A DNA stretch of 17,733 bases from Planctomycetota bacterium. Its GTDB lineage: Bacteria; Planctomycetota; SZUA-567; H5-PLA8; CALKMO01. Both the position numbers and the translations under genes were made by a program. Of this stretch, positions 1-9,537 are shown in pieces (positions within the stretch are counted from its first letter, which is position 1; every line of letters begins with the position of its first letter). Under the pieces are notes generated by a model. It worked only from the letters and a program-made list of their open reading frames with translations. It made no database searches and was not told the origin of the DNA. Location: NCBI GenBank assembly GCA_026417845.1, contig JAOACM010000024.1:1-17733 (forward strand), read 5' to 3'.

Positions 1-1
1 T

Positions 2-238
2 AAGAGACAGGATACGCCCTATGCGGTCTACGGGACTTTCTACACCAGCCAGGCTATGTACATGGGCGGAGACAGGTACTGGGTGCCGTGGTACGAGAAG
101 GTCGTGAAATTCCTGAAGACATACCAGCGCGAGAAGGGCGACTGGGAGGACCAGAACGGCAACTCGACGTATCCGACGGCGGTGGCGGCGATCGTGCTGC
201 AGGCGCCGCTGGGGTATCTTCCGCTGTATCTGAGATAA
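2..238 (+). CDS. Prenyltransferase/squalene-oxidase-repeat protein, C-terminal end (5' partial)
   Basis: An open frame runs from the left edge to a TAA at 236-238 and encodes 78 visible residues. It contains a helical stretch (WYEKVVKFLKTYQ), then GDWEDQNGN, then YPTAVAAIVLQAPLGYLPLYLR at the C-terminus. The pattern G-x-W, Tyr-x-Thr-Ala, Leu-Gln-x-Pro, Tyr-Leu-Pro-x-Tyr/Phe-x-Arg is typical of the last alpha-alpha hairpin of prenyltransferase/squalene-oxidase-repeat proteins. In planctomycetes these commonly sit beside DUF4175 and vWA/MoxR genes. The function of this group is not established, and nothing shows that it cyclises a terpene. The next gene starts 19 bp downstream, so the two are probably co-transcribed. 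The real start lies outside the window; an in-frame ATG at 56 is internal, because the similarity continues upstream of it. Confidence 0.82.
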   Translation, partial: KRQDTPYAVYGTFYTSQAMYMGGDRYWVPWYEKVVKFLKTYQREKGDWEDQNGNSTYPTAVAAIVLQAPLGYLPLYLR

Positions 239-257
239 GGCAGGCGAGGGGCGAACC

Positions 258-3200
258 ATGAACAATCCGGAACTCGATCGCCTTGTCAGCCGGTTTCGAT
301 CCGCGATGCGGGGGACGCTGCTGGCGTGGGGAGCGGCCCGCTGCGCCGCGATCATCCTTGCGCTGATCGCCAGCGCGGTGTTGTGCGACTACTTTCTGCG
401 GTTCGCCTCGACCGGTTCGCGCTTCATGGCGCTGGCGGTATGCCTGGCCGGCGCCGCGGTCATGGTCTACCTCGACCTGATCCTGCCTCTGCGCGGGAGA
501 TGGTCCGACGAGGACGTGCTGAACATACTCGACGGGATGGTCCCCGGCAGCCGCGAATCGCTCCTGAATCTGGCGGAGCTGACGGCCAGGAGCGGGGAGG
601 TGGTGGAGGCGAGGAGCGAGCGCGGGCGGGAGATACTGGCGCGGGCGGTGGCGGAGCTGGAGGAATTCGTCCGGAAGGCCGAGATGCCCGGTCTGCGCAA
701 GCCCCGGGCGCTGCGCTTCTGGCAGGGTGCCGCCGGCGCGATGGTCCTGCTGTTCGTGCTGGCCGGCATCATCGTTCCGGACAAGCTGTTCACCGGGCTG
801 GCCCGGTTGTTCCTTCCGTTCGCTCACATCAGGTGGCCCCAGAGGACCTATCTGGTCGTGCGCCAGCCTTCCGAGAGGGTGACCGTAGCGCCCCAGGGGA
901 CGCCGTACACGGTGCGGGCGAAGATAGAGGGCGAGGTCCCCGACGAGGTGCTGCTGGTGTACACGACCCCGGCCGCGAAGCGCGAGATATCGGAGAGCAT
1001 GACGATAAAGGAGGGCAGGGAGGGTCCCGAGTGTTCGTTCACGTTTCCCGAACTGACCGAGCGCATAGACTTCCGCCTGGTCGGCGGCGACGACCAGACG
1101 GCGGGTTACACTCTGCAGGTGCTCCAGCGGCCGACGCTGACGAAGATCGTCGCCGCCTACGTCTTCCCGCCGTACAGCCGGGTGCCGCCCAAGCGGGTCG
1201 AGAGCGGGCAGATATCGGGGCTGGAGGGGACGAAGGTCACGATATCGTTCACCGCGTCGAAGGACCTGGCAAAGGCGGCCGTGATACTGGGCGATGCCCC
1301 TCCGAAGGAGCTGTCCCTCGATACCCCGCGCACCTTCATGCTCAGGGATCTCGTGCTCACGAAGGACATGACCTACGAGATAAAGCTGACCGACGTGGAT
1401 GGACTGACGGAAGCCCATCCCGAAAAATACAACATCCGCGTCCTGCCGGATGAGCCGCCTGTTGCGCGGATAGTCGAACCTACCGGCGATCTCAGCCTGA
1501 CCCCCGGCGGCCGCACGAAGATAAACTTCCGCGTCACCGACGACTTCGGGCTGACCGAGGTCAGGTTCATGTACAAGGTGGGCGACAAGGGCGAGGCGCG
1601 GGAGCTGACTGACAGGATCACCGGTCCGATAATGCAGACGGGCAAGGAGAGCGTCCGCGACTTCGTCTGGGACCTGCAGAAGATGGAACTTCAGCCGCCC
1701 ACGTTCGTCACCTACTACGTAACCGCAAAGGACTGCAACCCGACGGGGCGCGGAGTCTCGCAGTCGCCGGCGATGCGGATAGACATCCTGACGCCGCTGG
1801 AGTTCCAGACGCGGGCGGTGCTCTCGGCCAAGCGGATCGTGACGGAGGCGCGGCTGGCCGAGCAGAACCAGCGGTGGTCAGCGATAGATGCCGGCAGGTG
1901 GCTGTCCGGCGCCGAGAAGGCCCCGGAAAAGGCCGCCGCGCTGCTGGAGCAGGCGCTGGCCGAACAGGAATCCGCCGCCAGGGCCGCCCGCGCCCTGGAC
2001 AGGCTGTATACCGCCCTGATGGCCGACATCGAATCGAACCGGATGCAGGGCGAGTTCTTCGACCGCAGGATGAAGCAGATAAACGACCTGATCCGCAAGG
2101 CCGTGGACGTCCGCATCCCGGCGCTGGAGAAGGCACTGGAGGACGCCAAGCCCAAATCGGCGGCGGAGGAGCAGCCTGAGGCGCGGACGAACAAGATGCG
2201 GAAGGCGCTGGCCGCCATCGCGCGCGACCAGAAACTGGCCGCCGTCGGCTTCCGCGAAATACTCGACCAGATACTCGACTGGAACGACCTTCAGGGCGTC
2301 CTGGTCCAGACAAGGCACCTGGAGAAGGAGCAGGGCGAGATAATCACGTCCGCCGAGCGCGAAACGAAGGCGTATATCGGCAAGGAGATTCAGGATCTGA
2401 CCGACGAGCAGGCCCGGGGACTGGAGCGCATCTCGCAGAGGCAGAAGGCGCTGGGCGAGGCGGAGTCAGCGCTCGAGGAGGAGCTGCAGAAACTGATCGC
2501 TGCCGCCAGTACCGAGGGCAGGCGGAAGGTCTTCGACGCACTGTTCAATACGTTCAAGGGCCTCAAGGATAACATGATAAACAACAGGATGCGGCGCGCC
2601 GGGGAGGCGATAGGCGACAACCGCACCCACGAGGTGCTTCCGGACCTGGTGGTAGTGACCAGGGCGCTCAAGTTCATAAACATCGGCCTGCTGGACGCCG
2701 GGCGGGATGTGCCGCCGGTCAAGTCCGAGGATGAGGCGATGAAGGTGGCGCTGGTGGATGAGCGCGGTAAGCCGCCGGAGGCGACGCAGGTGGCGATGGC
2801 GCCGAGCCGGCAGATAGAGATAGACCTGAAGCCGGGAGAAGTATCCATACCGGATGAGGCCAGGGTCGAGACGGTGGAGCGTTATCTGCAGGACCTTGGC
2901 GACGCCATGCAGGTCCTGCTCGACCGCACAGCCTACTATGAGAAGCGGACCGCGACCCCGATGCCCGGCCGCTACCAGCGCCTGCACCTGGGGTGGCTGG
3001 GGATGCGCCACAAGCTGAACGTCGAGGCGGCGGACAAGGCGGCCGAGCTTGCGGCAAAAAGCGATTTCAAAGAGCTGCCGGGGCGGCTGGCCCTGATACG
3101 GCGGGAGGTCGAGGATGTGCTGCGCCTGATAAACGCGAAGGAATTCGGGCGCGACACGCAGGAGCTCGAGGCGGACATCGTCGCCGCCACGAAGAATCTC

Positions 3201-4010
3201 CGCAGGTTCCTGCACGAGCGGAAGGACAACATCCAGCGCATGAACGACCGAGCGGAAAAGAAAGGCAAGGACGACTTTGGACGGGACTTCGTCGTAGCCG
3301 GCGCCGACATGGAAGCCGCCGTGAAGGCGATGGAGCACCTGGGCTGGGCAAGGGTGCTTCAGGCGGACGCGGCCAGGAAGATCCGCCACCTGCTGCCCCG
3401 GCCCGAGGGGGTGCCGCCGCCGAGTCCGGTCGTCAGGGAGATCGCAGGGAAGGCGATCGAGTCGGCGGAGGCCGGGCAGGCGGAGGTCGTCAGGCGGATC
3501 GAAGAGGCGGCCAGGCTCCTGGGGACGATATCCTCAGAGCAGGCGAAGGCGGCCGTCGTCTCCAAGGTCGGACCGGCAGTCTCCGCCGATGCCGCCCGTG
3601 CCATACTCGACGCAGTGAAGGCGCGCAGGGGCGATCAGGCGGTGGCCGAGAAAGCCATGCAGGCCGAGGCGTCTCTCCGCCAGACGCTGACCGTCATGGC
3701 CGATCTGGTCGAGGAGCGTGTCAGGGTCGAGACGGCCGTCAAGGAGCCGCCGCCGCCGGAGGTCGGGCCGGCGGAGGCCTTGGCCGACCCGACGAAGATC
3801 ACGCCGGAGAAACTGGCCGAGCTGCGGGCGCAGTTCCTCAAGGACCGCCAGCCGGAGGCGCTGATGAAACGGGTCGAGGAGACCAAGGACCTGCCGCCGG
3901 CTGTCCGCGACAGGCTTATGGCTACGCTGAAGGGCAGGTTCGATCCGAAGTACGAGATGCTCCAGAGCGCATATTTCCTGGAGATACTGCGGGAGGAGAA
4001 GAAACCGTGA
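258..4010 (+). CDS. DUF4175-like membrane protein with long coiled-coil C-terminal part
   Basis: 1250 aa. The ATG at 258 follows a GAGGGG ribosome-binding site (246-251). Three hydrophobic segments are visible near residues 24-48, 56-78 and 156-174. They are separated by a charged cytoplasmic-type stretch containing a DxLLNLAEL-like helix. From about residue 200 to 500 the protein is beta-rich and Ig-like, including PDEPPVARIVEP near 396-407 and VTDDFGLTEVRF shortly after. These match the DUF4175 pattern in which Pro-rich linkers precede a DDFGL motif. From about residue 510 to the end it is highly charged, Ala/Glu/Lys/Arg-rich and probably helical or coiled-coil. This suggests a membrane anchor with a large periplasmic or extracellular part. 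DUF4175 has no established biochemical role. The TGA overlaps the GTG start of the next gene, which implies translational coupling. Assignment to the family is by recognised motifs, not by a search. Confidence 0.88.
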   Translation: MNNPELDRLVSRFRSAMRGTLLAWGAARCAAIILALIASAVLCDYFLRFASTGSRFMALAVCLAGAAVMVYLDLILPLRGRWSDEDVLNILDGMVPGSRESLLNLAELTARSGEVVEARSERGREILARAVAELEEFVRKAEMPGLRKPRALRFWQGAAGAMVLLFVLAGIIVPDKLFTGLARLFLPFAHIRWPQRTYLVVRQPSERVTVAPQGTPYTVRAKIEGEVPDEVLLVYTTPAAKREISESMTIKEGREGPECSFTFPELTERIDFRLVGGDDQTAGYTLQVLQRPTLTKIVAAYVFPPYSRVPPKRVESGQISGLEGTKVTISFTASKDLAKAAVILGDAPPKELSLDTPRTFMLRDLVLTKDMTYEIKLTDVDGLTEAHPEKYNIRVLPDEPPVARIVEPTGDLSLTPGGRTKINFRVTDDFGLTEVRFMYKVGDKGEARELTDRITGPIMQTGKESVRDFVWDLQKMELQPPTFVTYYVTAKDCNPTGRGVSQSPAMRIDILTPLEFQTRAVLSAKRIVTEARLAEQNQRWSAIDAGRWLSGAEKAPEKAAALLEQALAEQESAARAARALDRLYTALMADIESNRMQGEFFDRRMKQINDLIRKAVDVRIPALEKALEDAKPKSAAEEQPEARTNKMRKALAAIARDQKLAAVGFREILDQILDWNDLQGVLVQTRHLEKEQGEIITSAERETKAYIGKEIQDLTDEQARGLERISQRQKALGEAESALEEELQKLIAAASTEGRRKVFDALFNTFKGLKDNMINNRMRRAGEAIGDNRTHEVLPDLVVVTRALKFINIGLLDAGRDVPPVKSEDEAMKVALVDERGKPPEATQVAMAPSRQIEIDLKPGEVSIPDEARVETVERYLQDLGDAMQVLLDRTAYYEKRTATPMPGRYQRLHLGWLGMRHKLNVEAADKAAELAAKSDFKELPGRLALIRREVEDVLRLINAKEFGRDTQELEADIVAATKNLRRFLHERKDNIQRMNDRAEKKGKDDFGRDFVVAGADMEAAVKAMEHLGWARVLQADAARKIRHLLPRPEGVPPPSPVVREIAGKAIESAEAGQAEVVRRIEEAARLLGTISSEQAKAAVVSKVGPAVSADAARAILDAVKARRGDQAVAEKAMQAEASLRQTLTVMADLVEERVRVETAVKEPPPPEVGPAEALADPTKITPEKLAELRAQFLKDRQPEALMKRVEETKDLPPAVRDRLMATLKGRFDPKYEMLQSAYFLEILREEKKP
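3992..3997 (+). promoter_or_regulatory. Ribosome-binding site deciding the GTG start at 4007
   Basis: GGAGGA lies 9 nt before the GTG at 4007, inside the end of the preceding gene. It supports a GTG start overlapping the upstream TGA. The same open frame extends far upstream, to about 2993, but that part is a shadow of the DUF4175-like gene. Confidence 0.8.
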
Positions 4011-7000
4011 CCGCCACGAGGACCGGATACGGTCGTGCCGCATGGCCGCTCATCGCGATGCTCGCGGCGGCCGCTTTGGCCGCCCCCTTCGCGTCCCGTC
4101 CCGCCACCTGCGGCGAACAGCCTCCTCCCGGGAAAAGCGCAGACCCGAAGGCCGAAGCCCCGAAGGGCGAGGCCGGGAAATCCGCTCCGGCGGGGGAGTC
4201 GGGCGGAGGCGGCGAGGAGAGGGCGGCGCCGACGCTGGAGGAGATATACGCGAACTACAGACCCGATTTCGTGAACTGGGGATGGGCGGAGCGCGGCGGC
4301 CGCCTCCAGCTCAGCCTCCAGCCGTTCTACAACAATATGGCCTACATCGAGCACGATTTCCGCGTGGACGGGCTGATCAAGGCGGCGCGCGAAAAGGAAT
4401 CCCGCGGCGAATACCGCGACGCGATGCGGCTGTACCAGGAGGTGATAGATAAATTCCAGGACGATCTCTGGCGTATAGCGGACGAGGGCATCTTCGTCCC
4501 GTCCGTTCTTTACGCCCACCGGCGGCTGCTGGCGATGCCGAGGAGCGAGCAGGCGTACTACCGGACGATGAAGGACCCGGAGGCGAAACAGCTCTTCCAG
4601 CGCGCCGCCCGATACAACTCGCTGCCCGACTACGCGGAGGTAGTCGAAAAGTACATGGCCACCAGCTGGGGCGACGACGCGCTCTTCGCCCTCGGCAACG
4701 CGGCCATGGACGAAGGCAAGTACAATCTGGCCAGGCATTACTTCGAGCAGATAATCAGATACGACCGCCTGAGCGACCTGGACCGGCGGAGCCTCAACCT
4801 CAGGCTGGCCGAGGTCTACAAGAAGCTGGAGGATGAAGAGAAGTACCGGGCGGCGAGAGAAGCGGCCCTCGCCGCTAAGGGATCGCTGCCGGACGAGGTG
4901 GTCCGGAAGCGGCTGGATGAGATAGCGTCGTGGAAACCGGAGGCGAAGGCGTTCTTCGAACAGAGGCGCAACCCCGAGTACATATCGCTCAACGACTACA
5001 CGCTCTTCCCCGGCCCCGAGACGGACCTGAGTTCGAAGATGTTCGTCTGGCAGGCGCCGCTGCCGTACGCCAGGAACGATCAGATACCTTTCTGTTTCCC
5101 ATGGGTGGCCGGCAACCGGATATTCTACAAGCACAAGAACGGACTGTTCGCCCGCTCGCTGCTTACCGGCGAGGAGAAATGGGTCTTCGCGCCGGGCGGG
5201 TTCCTGGACTGGTTCGACAGCGAGATAGATCCGGGCAACTTCGGCCCCTACTGGCGTTTCTATCCGGACCAGGACGTCCTCGTCCACGACGGGCTGGTTT
5301 TTGCCAGCGTCTACAAGGGCGGGCCGAACCTGGTCGCCGTGGACATGCTTACCGGTCAGCTCCGATGGGTAGCCGGGCCGATGGCGGCTGTCAGCGACCG
5401 CGACTTCCGGATGCGCTTCCTCTGCCACCCGACGGCCGGTCCCAACTGCGTTTACGCGCCGTTCGTCTACGATGAGATAGAGGGCAACGCGCACCTCTAT
5501 AGCGAGGCCGGGCTGATATGTTTCGAGAGCCGCACCGGGAAGGTGCTCTGGCAGCGCAAACTCGTCCGCCTCTCGCCGCGCAAATTCACGATAAGCAAGA
5601 TCGTCCGGAAGATCCGGATATATTCCTCTCCGCCTGCCCTCGTTGACGGCGTCCTCTACCACACGACCAACTGCGGCATAATCGCGGCCGTGGACGCGCT
5701 GTCGGGCCAGGTCCGGTGGGCAACCCGTTACCCCCATGGGGAAACCGCCCACGATACGGAGGAAAAGCCCGGCCACCTCTGGGCCAACCGGGCGCCCATC
5801 GTCAGGGACGGTCGGATATATGTTACCCCGGTAGATAGCACCGGGATCTACTGCCTGGATGCCGAGACCGGCAAGGTGATCTGGTCTCAGAACAACCTGG
5901 GGGCCCGGTACAACTTTGAGCGATCCTGGGGACCGAAGGGCCTGGTGGGGGTGACAAGCAAGGGCGACCTGATCCTCCACCTGGTAGACCACGTGGCGGC
6001 GCTGGATTCGAAGACCGGCGCGGCGAAATGGGCCTACCATGCGGGGTGGCCCCACCCTGACCGCCGCGGCGGCCAGCGGGTCTACAACCGCCCCACCATA
6101 ACGGCCGGCGACAAGGTGATGTTCGGCGGTTTCCAGGGCTGGCCGCACTGGGTCTGGTCGCAGACGTGCGTGGACGGCGCCACCGGCAAGCGGATCGCCG
6201 AGCGGTGGTACTTCAGCTCAGAGTACCTTTCGACAACCCCGCAGGGTCACCACGGCCCGCCGAGGTCCCAGGTCTTTAACACGGAGGATCCCTTCCTGCC
6301 GTGCAACAGGATGACGTTCCACAAGCACGGGACGCTGTTTGAGATAGACGTCACGCCGAACCAGCTCAGGGTGAAATACGATCCGGGCAAGGTCATGGCG
6401 ACGGCATCCGCAAGCGACAGCCCGACGAATCTTTTCATCCGGGGCGAGCTGGCGATCATGGCCGGTCGCGTGAAGGAAGCCATCGAGATACTGGAGAGGG
6501 CGCGGTCGGGTCTGCTGCTTGAGGAGGCGTCGTTCCGCGCCGAGATCAACCAGCAGCTGTTCAGGCTCTACGAGCGCCAGGCGCAGGCCGCCATGCAGCT
6601 GGGCAACCTCGCCGAGGCGGAAAAGTACGTGGCGAAAATGACATCGGCCTGCACCACCGGCGAGGATGAGATAAAGGTGCTGCTGGGGACGGCCGAGATA
6701 TACGAGAAGCGGAAGAAGTACGACGCGGCGGCAACTTGTCTGTCGGCGGCCATCAGGCACTACGACCCGGTCCGTTACGGCGTCTCGTCCCTGCTCCTCT
6801 CCGATCAGGACGCGCTCAAGGCGAAAGGCCACGAACTGCTGGCGAACCTTGCCTCGAAGAAGCCGCAGCGCTACTTCGACCGCGAGATCGAATTTGCCCT
6901 CAAGTGCATGGATTCGGCGCTCGAGAATTACTTCTCGATCATTTCGCCCGTCAGCCTCGACATGCGCGTCGAGACCGGCCAGTTCGCCTCGTCGTGGCTG

Positions 7001-8581
7001 CAGCGGATCATGAGGGGGCCCGGAGCGGGGCTGGCGGAGGGATTCGAGCGGAAGGCGGAGGAGGCGTTCAGGGAGGAGAAGGACGAGGAGGCGGTGCTGA
7101 GGCTGCTGAGGGAATACCCGGCGACGAAGGCGGCGCAGGCGGCGCTCTCCTCGCTCGTGGCGGCTGCGATGAAGATGCCCGATCCCGACAGGCGGATAAG
7201 GCTGTGGCGGTACCGGGACGCGGCGGCGGTCAACGGGCTGGAGATGCCTGCGGACGCGGCGCGGGCGGCGGAGCTGAGGGTGAAGCCCGAGGCGCCGGCG
7301 GCCCTGACGCCGCCCTACGAGGTCGCGTCGTACAACCTGGAGGCGGACGCGAACACGGTACTGCGGCTTTTGAACCGCCGGAGCGGCAGGTCCGAGGCGG
7401 AGAACCTGCTTTTCATCGGGATGAGGTGCAAGCGGGCGCACGGGTTCAAGTTCGGTGTGATATGCTGGGACGCGGCGGCTGGGAAGCAGCTGTGGCGGTC
7501 GGAGGAGATGAGGCTGGAGGGTACGAACGAGACGGGGTTCGAGGAGTGCGTGGTGAGAGACGGGCGCCTTATCGTATGGGGGCGGTCCGAGGTAAAGGCG
7601 CTGGACCTTAAGGAGGGGAAACAGCTCTGGCGGTTCATCGTGCCGTTCGGGTTTGAGATCGAGTACGCCGCTGGGGCGGGGGAGCTTCTGATTCTGAGCG
7701 GACGCGACCGGACGCTGGCGATCCACCAGTATGACGGGCGGGTGGTGTGGGAGACGGCGGAGACCGGCGCCCCGTACCGCGAACCTCTGGCGCGGGAGGG
7801 CGAGCTGATCCTGGTGCGAGTCAACCCCTCGGGCGTGGCCTTCAGAAATCTCGGGACCGGCCGCCTCATAACGCAGCAGGATGTCCCGGAACTCCTTCCC
7901 AACCGGGCACATCCTGTCCTGAAATCGGGCGGCGAGGAGACACCGCTTGGCTTCGACGGCCGCAACCTGTTGCTTACTGATGGATGGGACTACATAGTGC
8001 TGGACACGGCGCTTCACAAGACCAAGTGGCAGAAGCGCATCGAGGACGTGGACAGGTTTACTCCCCTGCCGCTGCCGTACCGGTTGTGGATATCGGGCAA
8101 CGAACTGTACTGTCTGAAGCAGCAGTACGACACCGCGGCGGGCGAAATGCTCGACACTGAAACCGGCGCATACCTCTGGAAGAAGGTCGAGGACAAGAAG
8201 GAAGGCGTCGTCTACTCGGCCGCGTGGGACGGGAAGAACATCTACGGGATCCACTACGAGCCCGAACTGCGCTCCGTAACGCTGCTGGGCTTCGAACGCC
8301 GCAGCGGCAAGCAGGTCCTGTCGTGGACGAGGGGCAACTATGAGGCGCCGGAAGTCTTCATGGATCCGGAGATCCGCGGCAGGCACGCAGTGGTTACGGT
8401 GAAGGACAAGAACAGGTTCCAGCTTCTTGCCGTGAACGTTGATAAGGGCGAGCTCGATGCGGAGGTGTCGGGCGACGGTTCGGGGAACTTCGGCAATTAC
8501 GGGGAGGCGTCCTGCGAGATACAGAGCCGGTTCCTCGGGTTGCTGACGGGAACGAGACTGACGGTTGGGAGGCCCAAATGA
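4007..8581 (+). CDS. Exported giant protein: TPR plus two PQQ-type beta-propellers
   Basis: 1524 aa from the GTG at 4007. The N-terminus has a hydrophobic stretch (WPLIAMLAAAALAAPFA, about residues 13-29), consistent with a signal peptide. A low-complexity Pro/Lys/Gly/Glu linker follows, then TPR-like helices at about 124-150 and 225-253. The first beta-propeller spans about 340-790. It carries repeated blade motifs of the form [T/S]G-x-x-x-W near residues 385, 447, 508, 564, 619 and 668 (LTGEEKW, LTGQLRW, RTGKVLW, LSGQVRW, ETGKVIW, KTGAAKW). A second helical TPR-like block covers about 800-1090 (LGNLAEAEKYV, EIYEKRKKYDAAATCLSAAI). The second propeller spans about 1104-1524, with blade motifs near 1157, 1202, 1242 and 1384. 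This is the PQQ-like/BamB-type fold. I see no CxxCH haem site and no evidence that PQQ is bound, so a scaffold or binding role is more likely than a dehydrogenase. It overlaps both neighbours by 4 bp. Confidence 0.93.
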   Translation: MTATRTGYGRAAWPLIAMLAAAALAAPFASRPATCGEQPPPGKSADPKAEAPKGEAGKSAPAGESGGGGEERAAPTLEEIYANYRPDFVNWGWAERGGRLQLSLQPFYNNMAYIEHDFRVDGLIKAAREKESRGEYRDAMRLYQEVIDKFQDDLWRIADEGIFVPSVLYAHRRLLAMPRSEQAYYRTMKDPEAKQLFQRAARYNSLPDYAEVVEKYMATSWGDDALFALGNAAMDEGKYNLARHYFEQIIRYDRLSDLDRRSLNLRLAEVYKKLEDEEKYRAAREAALAAKGSLPDEVVRKRLDEIASWKPEAKAFFEQRRNPEYISLNDYTLFPGPETDLSSKMFVWQAPLPYARNDQIPFCFPWVAGNRIFYKHKNGLFARSLLTGEEKWVFAPGGFLDWFDSEIDPGNFGPYWRFYPDQDVLVHDGLVFASVYKGGPNLVAVDMLTGQLRWVAGPMAAVSDRDFRMRFLCHPTAGPNCVYAPFVYDEIEGNAHLYSEAGLICFESRTGKVLWQRKLVRLSPRKFTISKIVRKIRIYSSPPALVDGVLYHTTNCGIIAAVDALSGQVRWATRYPHGETAHDTEEKPGHLWANRAPIVRDGRIYVTPVDSTGIYCLDAETGKVIWSQNNLGARYNFERSWGPKGLVGVTSKGDLILHLVDHVAALDSKTGAAKWAYHAGWPHPDRRGGQRVYNRPTITAGDKVMFGGFQGWPHWVWSQTCVDGATGKRIAERWYFSSEYLSTTPQGHHGPPRSQVFNTEDPFLPCNRMTFHKHGTLFEIDVTPNQLRVKYDPGKVMATASASDSPTNLFIRGELAIMAGRVKEAIEILERARSGLLLEEASFRAEINQQLFRLYERQAQAAMQLGNLAEAEKYVAKMTSACTTGEDEIKVLLGTAEIYEKRKKYDAAATCLSAAIRHYDPVRYGVSSLLLSDQDALKAKGHELLANLASKKPQRYFDREIEFALKCMDSALENYFSIISPVSLDMRVETGQFASSWLQRIMRGPGAGLAEGFERKAEEAFREEKDEEAVLRLLREYPATKAAQAALSSLVAAAMKMPDPDRRIRLWRYRDAAAVNGLEMPADAARAAELRVKPEAPAALTPPYEVASYNLEADANTVLRLLNRRSGRSEAENLLFIGMRCKRAHGFKFGVICWDAAAGKQLWRSEEMRLEGTNETGFEECVVRDGRLIVWGRSEVKALDLKEGKQLWRFIVPFGFEIEYAAGAGELLILSGRDRTLAIHQYDGRVVWETAETGAPYREPLAREGELILVRVNPSGVAFRNLGTGRLITQQDVPELLPNRAHPVLKSGGEETPLGFDGRNLLLTDGWDYIVLDTALHKTKWQKRIEDVDRFTPLPLPYRLWISGNELYCLKQQYDTAAGEMLDTETGAYLWKKVEDKKEGVVYSAAWDGKNIYGIHYEPELRSVTLLGFERRSGKQVLSWTRGNYEAPEVFMDPEIRGRHAVVTVKDKNRFQLLAVNVDKGELDAEVSGDGSGNFGNYGEASCEIQSRFLGLLTGTRLTVGRPK
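8567..8572 (+). promoter_or_regulatory. Ribosome-binding site for the ATG at 8578
   Basis: GGGAGG lies 5 nt upstream of the ATG at 8578, inside the 3' end of the propeller gene. It supports re-initiation at the ATGA overlap. Confidence 0.7.
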
Positions 8582-9537
8582 AGACGCACGGCCCGGCGTG
8601 GAATGCCGTCGCTGAAGCGGCCGCTGGCGCCGCGAGAGCGGTCAGGTGCGCCGTCGCGGTCGGGATCGCGGTAGCCTCCGCCGGGTGCATAAAAGTTGAG
8701 TGCACGGTGAGGATCGAGGAAGACGGGAGCGGGCGGGTCACGGAGACGGTGAAGTTCAGCCCGAAACTGTTGCGGCTGGCGGCCAACCTGGAAGGCGGGA
8801 AGGGAGCCGAGACGGCCGGGGTACTGCTGAGCGAACAGAGGGTCAGGGAGCGGGCGGCGTTGATGGGCGAGGGGGTATCGGTCGAAAGCTGCAGGATCGA
8901 AGATACGGCCGACGGCGGCAGGCAGGTCGCCGCCGTGTATGCCTTCAGGGACATAAACAGGCTCAAACTGTGCATGTTTCCGCTGGGGAAGGGATGGGAG
9001 TCTGGACACATCACGTTCCAGTACGTGGCGGAACGCAACCCGAAGGGGCATTTCTTCCATCTGAATTACGCCTTCGAGCATTGGCGCAGATCGGGGGGGC
9101 CGCCGACGACGGGAGAGAGCAAGGGACGGCCCTTCCTGCCCATATCGGAGACTGAGCTGCAGAAAGTCCGCCGGTTGCTGCCGGTCTTCAAGGACATGAT
9201 CGAGGGCTTCACGCTGAAGGTAAAGGTGGAGATATACGATCGCGAGAAGTGGGCGAGCGTGACAAAGGGAATACATCCCAGCTTCTGGGGCTACGATTCG
9301 CCGCTGCTGGACGTCAACCGTTCCGGCGGCCGCGCCGTGATACTGGACATCAGGGACTCCGACCTTATGGACAACGACGACGCGCTGATGGTGCTTGTTC
9401 CCTGGCGGCAGACGGAGAACTTCGCCGATTTCCGTCTGCACCAGATGATCGGTTGTCCGTTGCCGGTACCTTTCTACATAACGGGCGGGATGCGATGGAA
9501 GGCGATACAACATGCGGAGAGCCGGGAATATCACTGA
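8578..9537 (+). CDS. Predicted lipoprotein, first of two tandem paralogs, family unrecognised
   Basis: 319 aa. The ATG overlaps the upstream TGA as ATGA. The N-terminus has a hydrophobic segment ending in ASAGC (Cys37), a non-canonical lipobox because Ser is at -3. The mature part then starts CIKVECTVRIEEDGSGRVTETV. That opening, a Cys followed by a beta-strand and a D-G-S-G turn, loosely resembles LppM/DUF3153-type lipoproteins, but I cannot claim membership. It is followed by an alpha/beta protein with a strongly conserved helix (SETELQKVRRLLPVFKDM, about residues 190-207) and a C-terminus ending SREYH. It is clearly paralogous to the next gene: both share the DGSGRV turn, the SETELQKV helix, an ALM(V/I)(L/V)(V/A)PWRQ block and a final A-(E/D)-x-REY. 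Its position suggests it works with the DUF4175/propeller proteins at the envelope. The function is unknown. Confidence 0.85.
   Translation: MKTHGPAWNAVAEAAAGAARAVRCAVAVGIAVASAGCIKVECTVRIEEDGSGRVTETVKFSPKLLRLAANLEGGKGAETAGVLLSEQRVRERAALMGEGVSVESCRIEDTADGGRQVAAVYAFRDINRLKLCMFPLGKGWESGHITFQYVAERNPKGHFFHLNYAFEHWRRSGGPPTTGESKGRPFLPISETELQKVRRLLPVFKDMIEGFTLKVKVEIYDREKWASVTKGIHPSFWGYDSPLLDVNRSGGRAVILDIRDSDLMDNDDALMVLVPWRQTENFADFRLHQMIGCPLPVPFYITGGMRWKAIQHAESREYH
9497..9502 (+). promoter_or_regulatory. Ribosome-binding site supporting the start at 9512
   Basis: GGAAGG lies 9 nt before the ATG at 9512. It favours this start, which overlaps the upstream gene by 26 bp, over the later in-frame GTG at 9551 or ATG at 9581. 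Neither of those has a comparable site. Confidence 0.55.

Noticed and set aside
2993..4006. Upstream extension of the propeller gene frame
   Set aside because: It overlaps about 1 kb of the DUF4175-like gene and reads as Arg/Gly-rich shadow. The GTG at 4007 has a good ribosome-binding site and a signal peptide right after it.
3635..8386. Long minus-strand frames opposite the propeller gene (3635-6148 and 6218-8386)
   Set aside because: Shadows of a gene with repeated blade motifs; composition is biased and no domain is seen.
4007..8581. PQQ-dependent dehydrogenase activity
   Set aside because: Only the propeller fold signature is visible. The blade motifs are common to non-enzymatic propellers, and no catalytic or cofactor residues could be identified.
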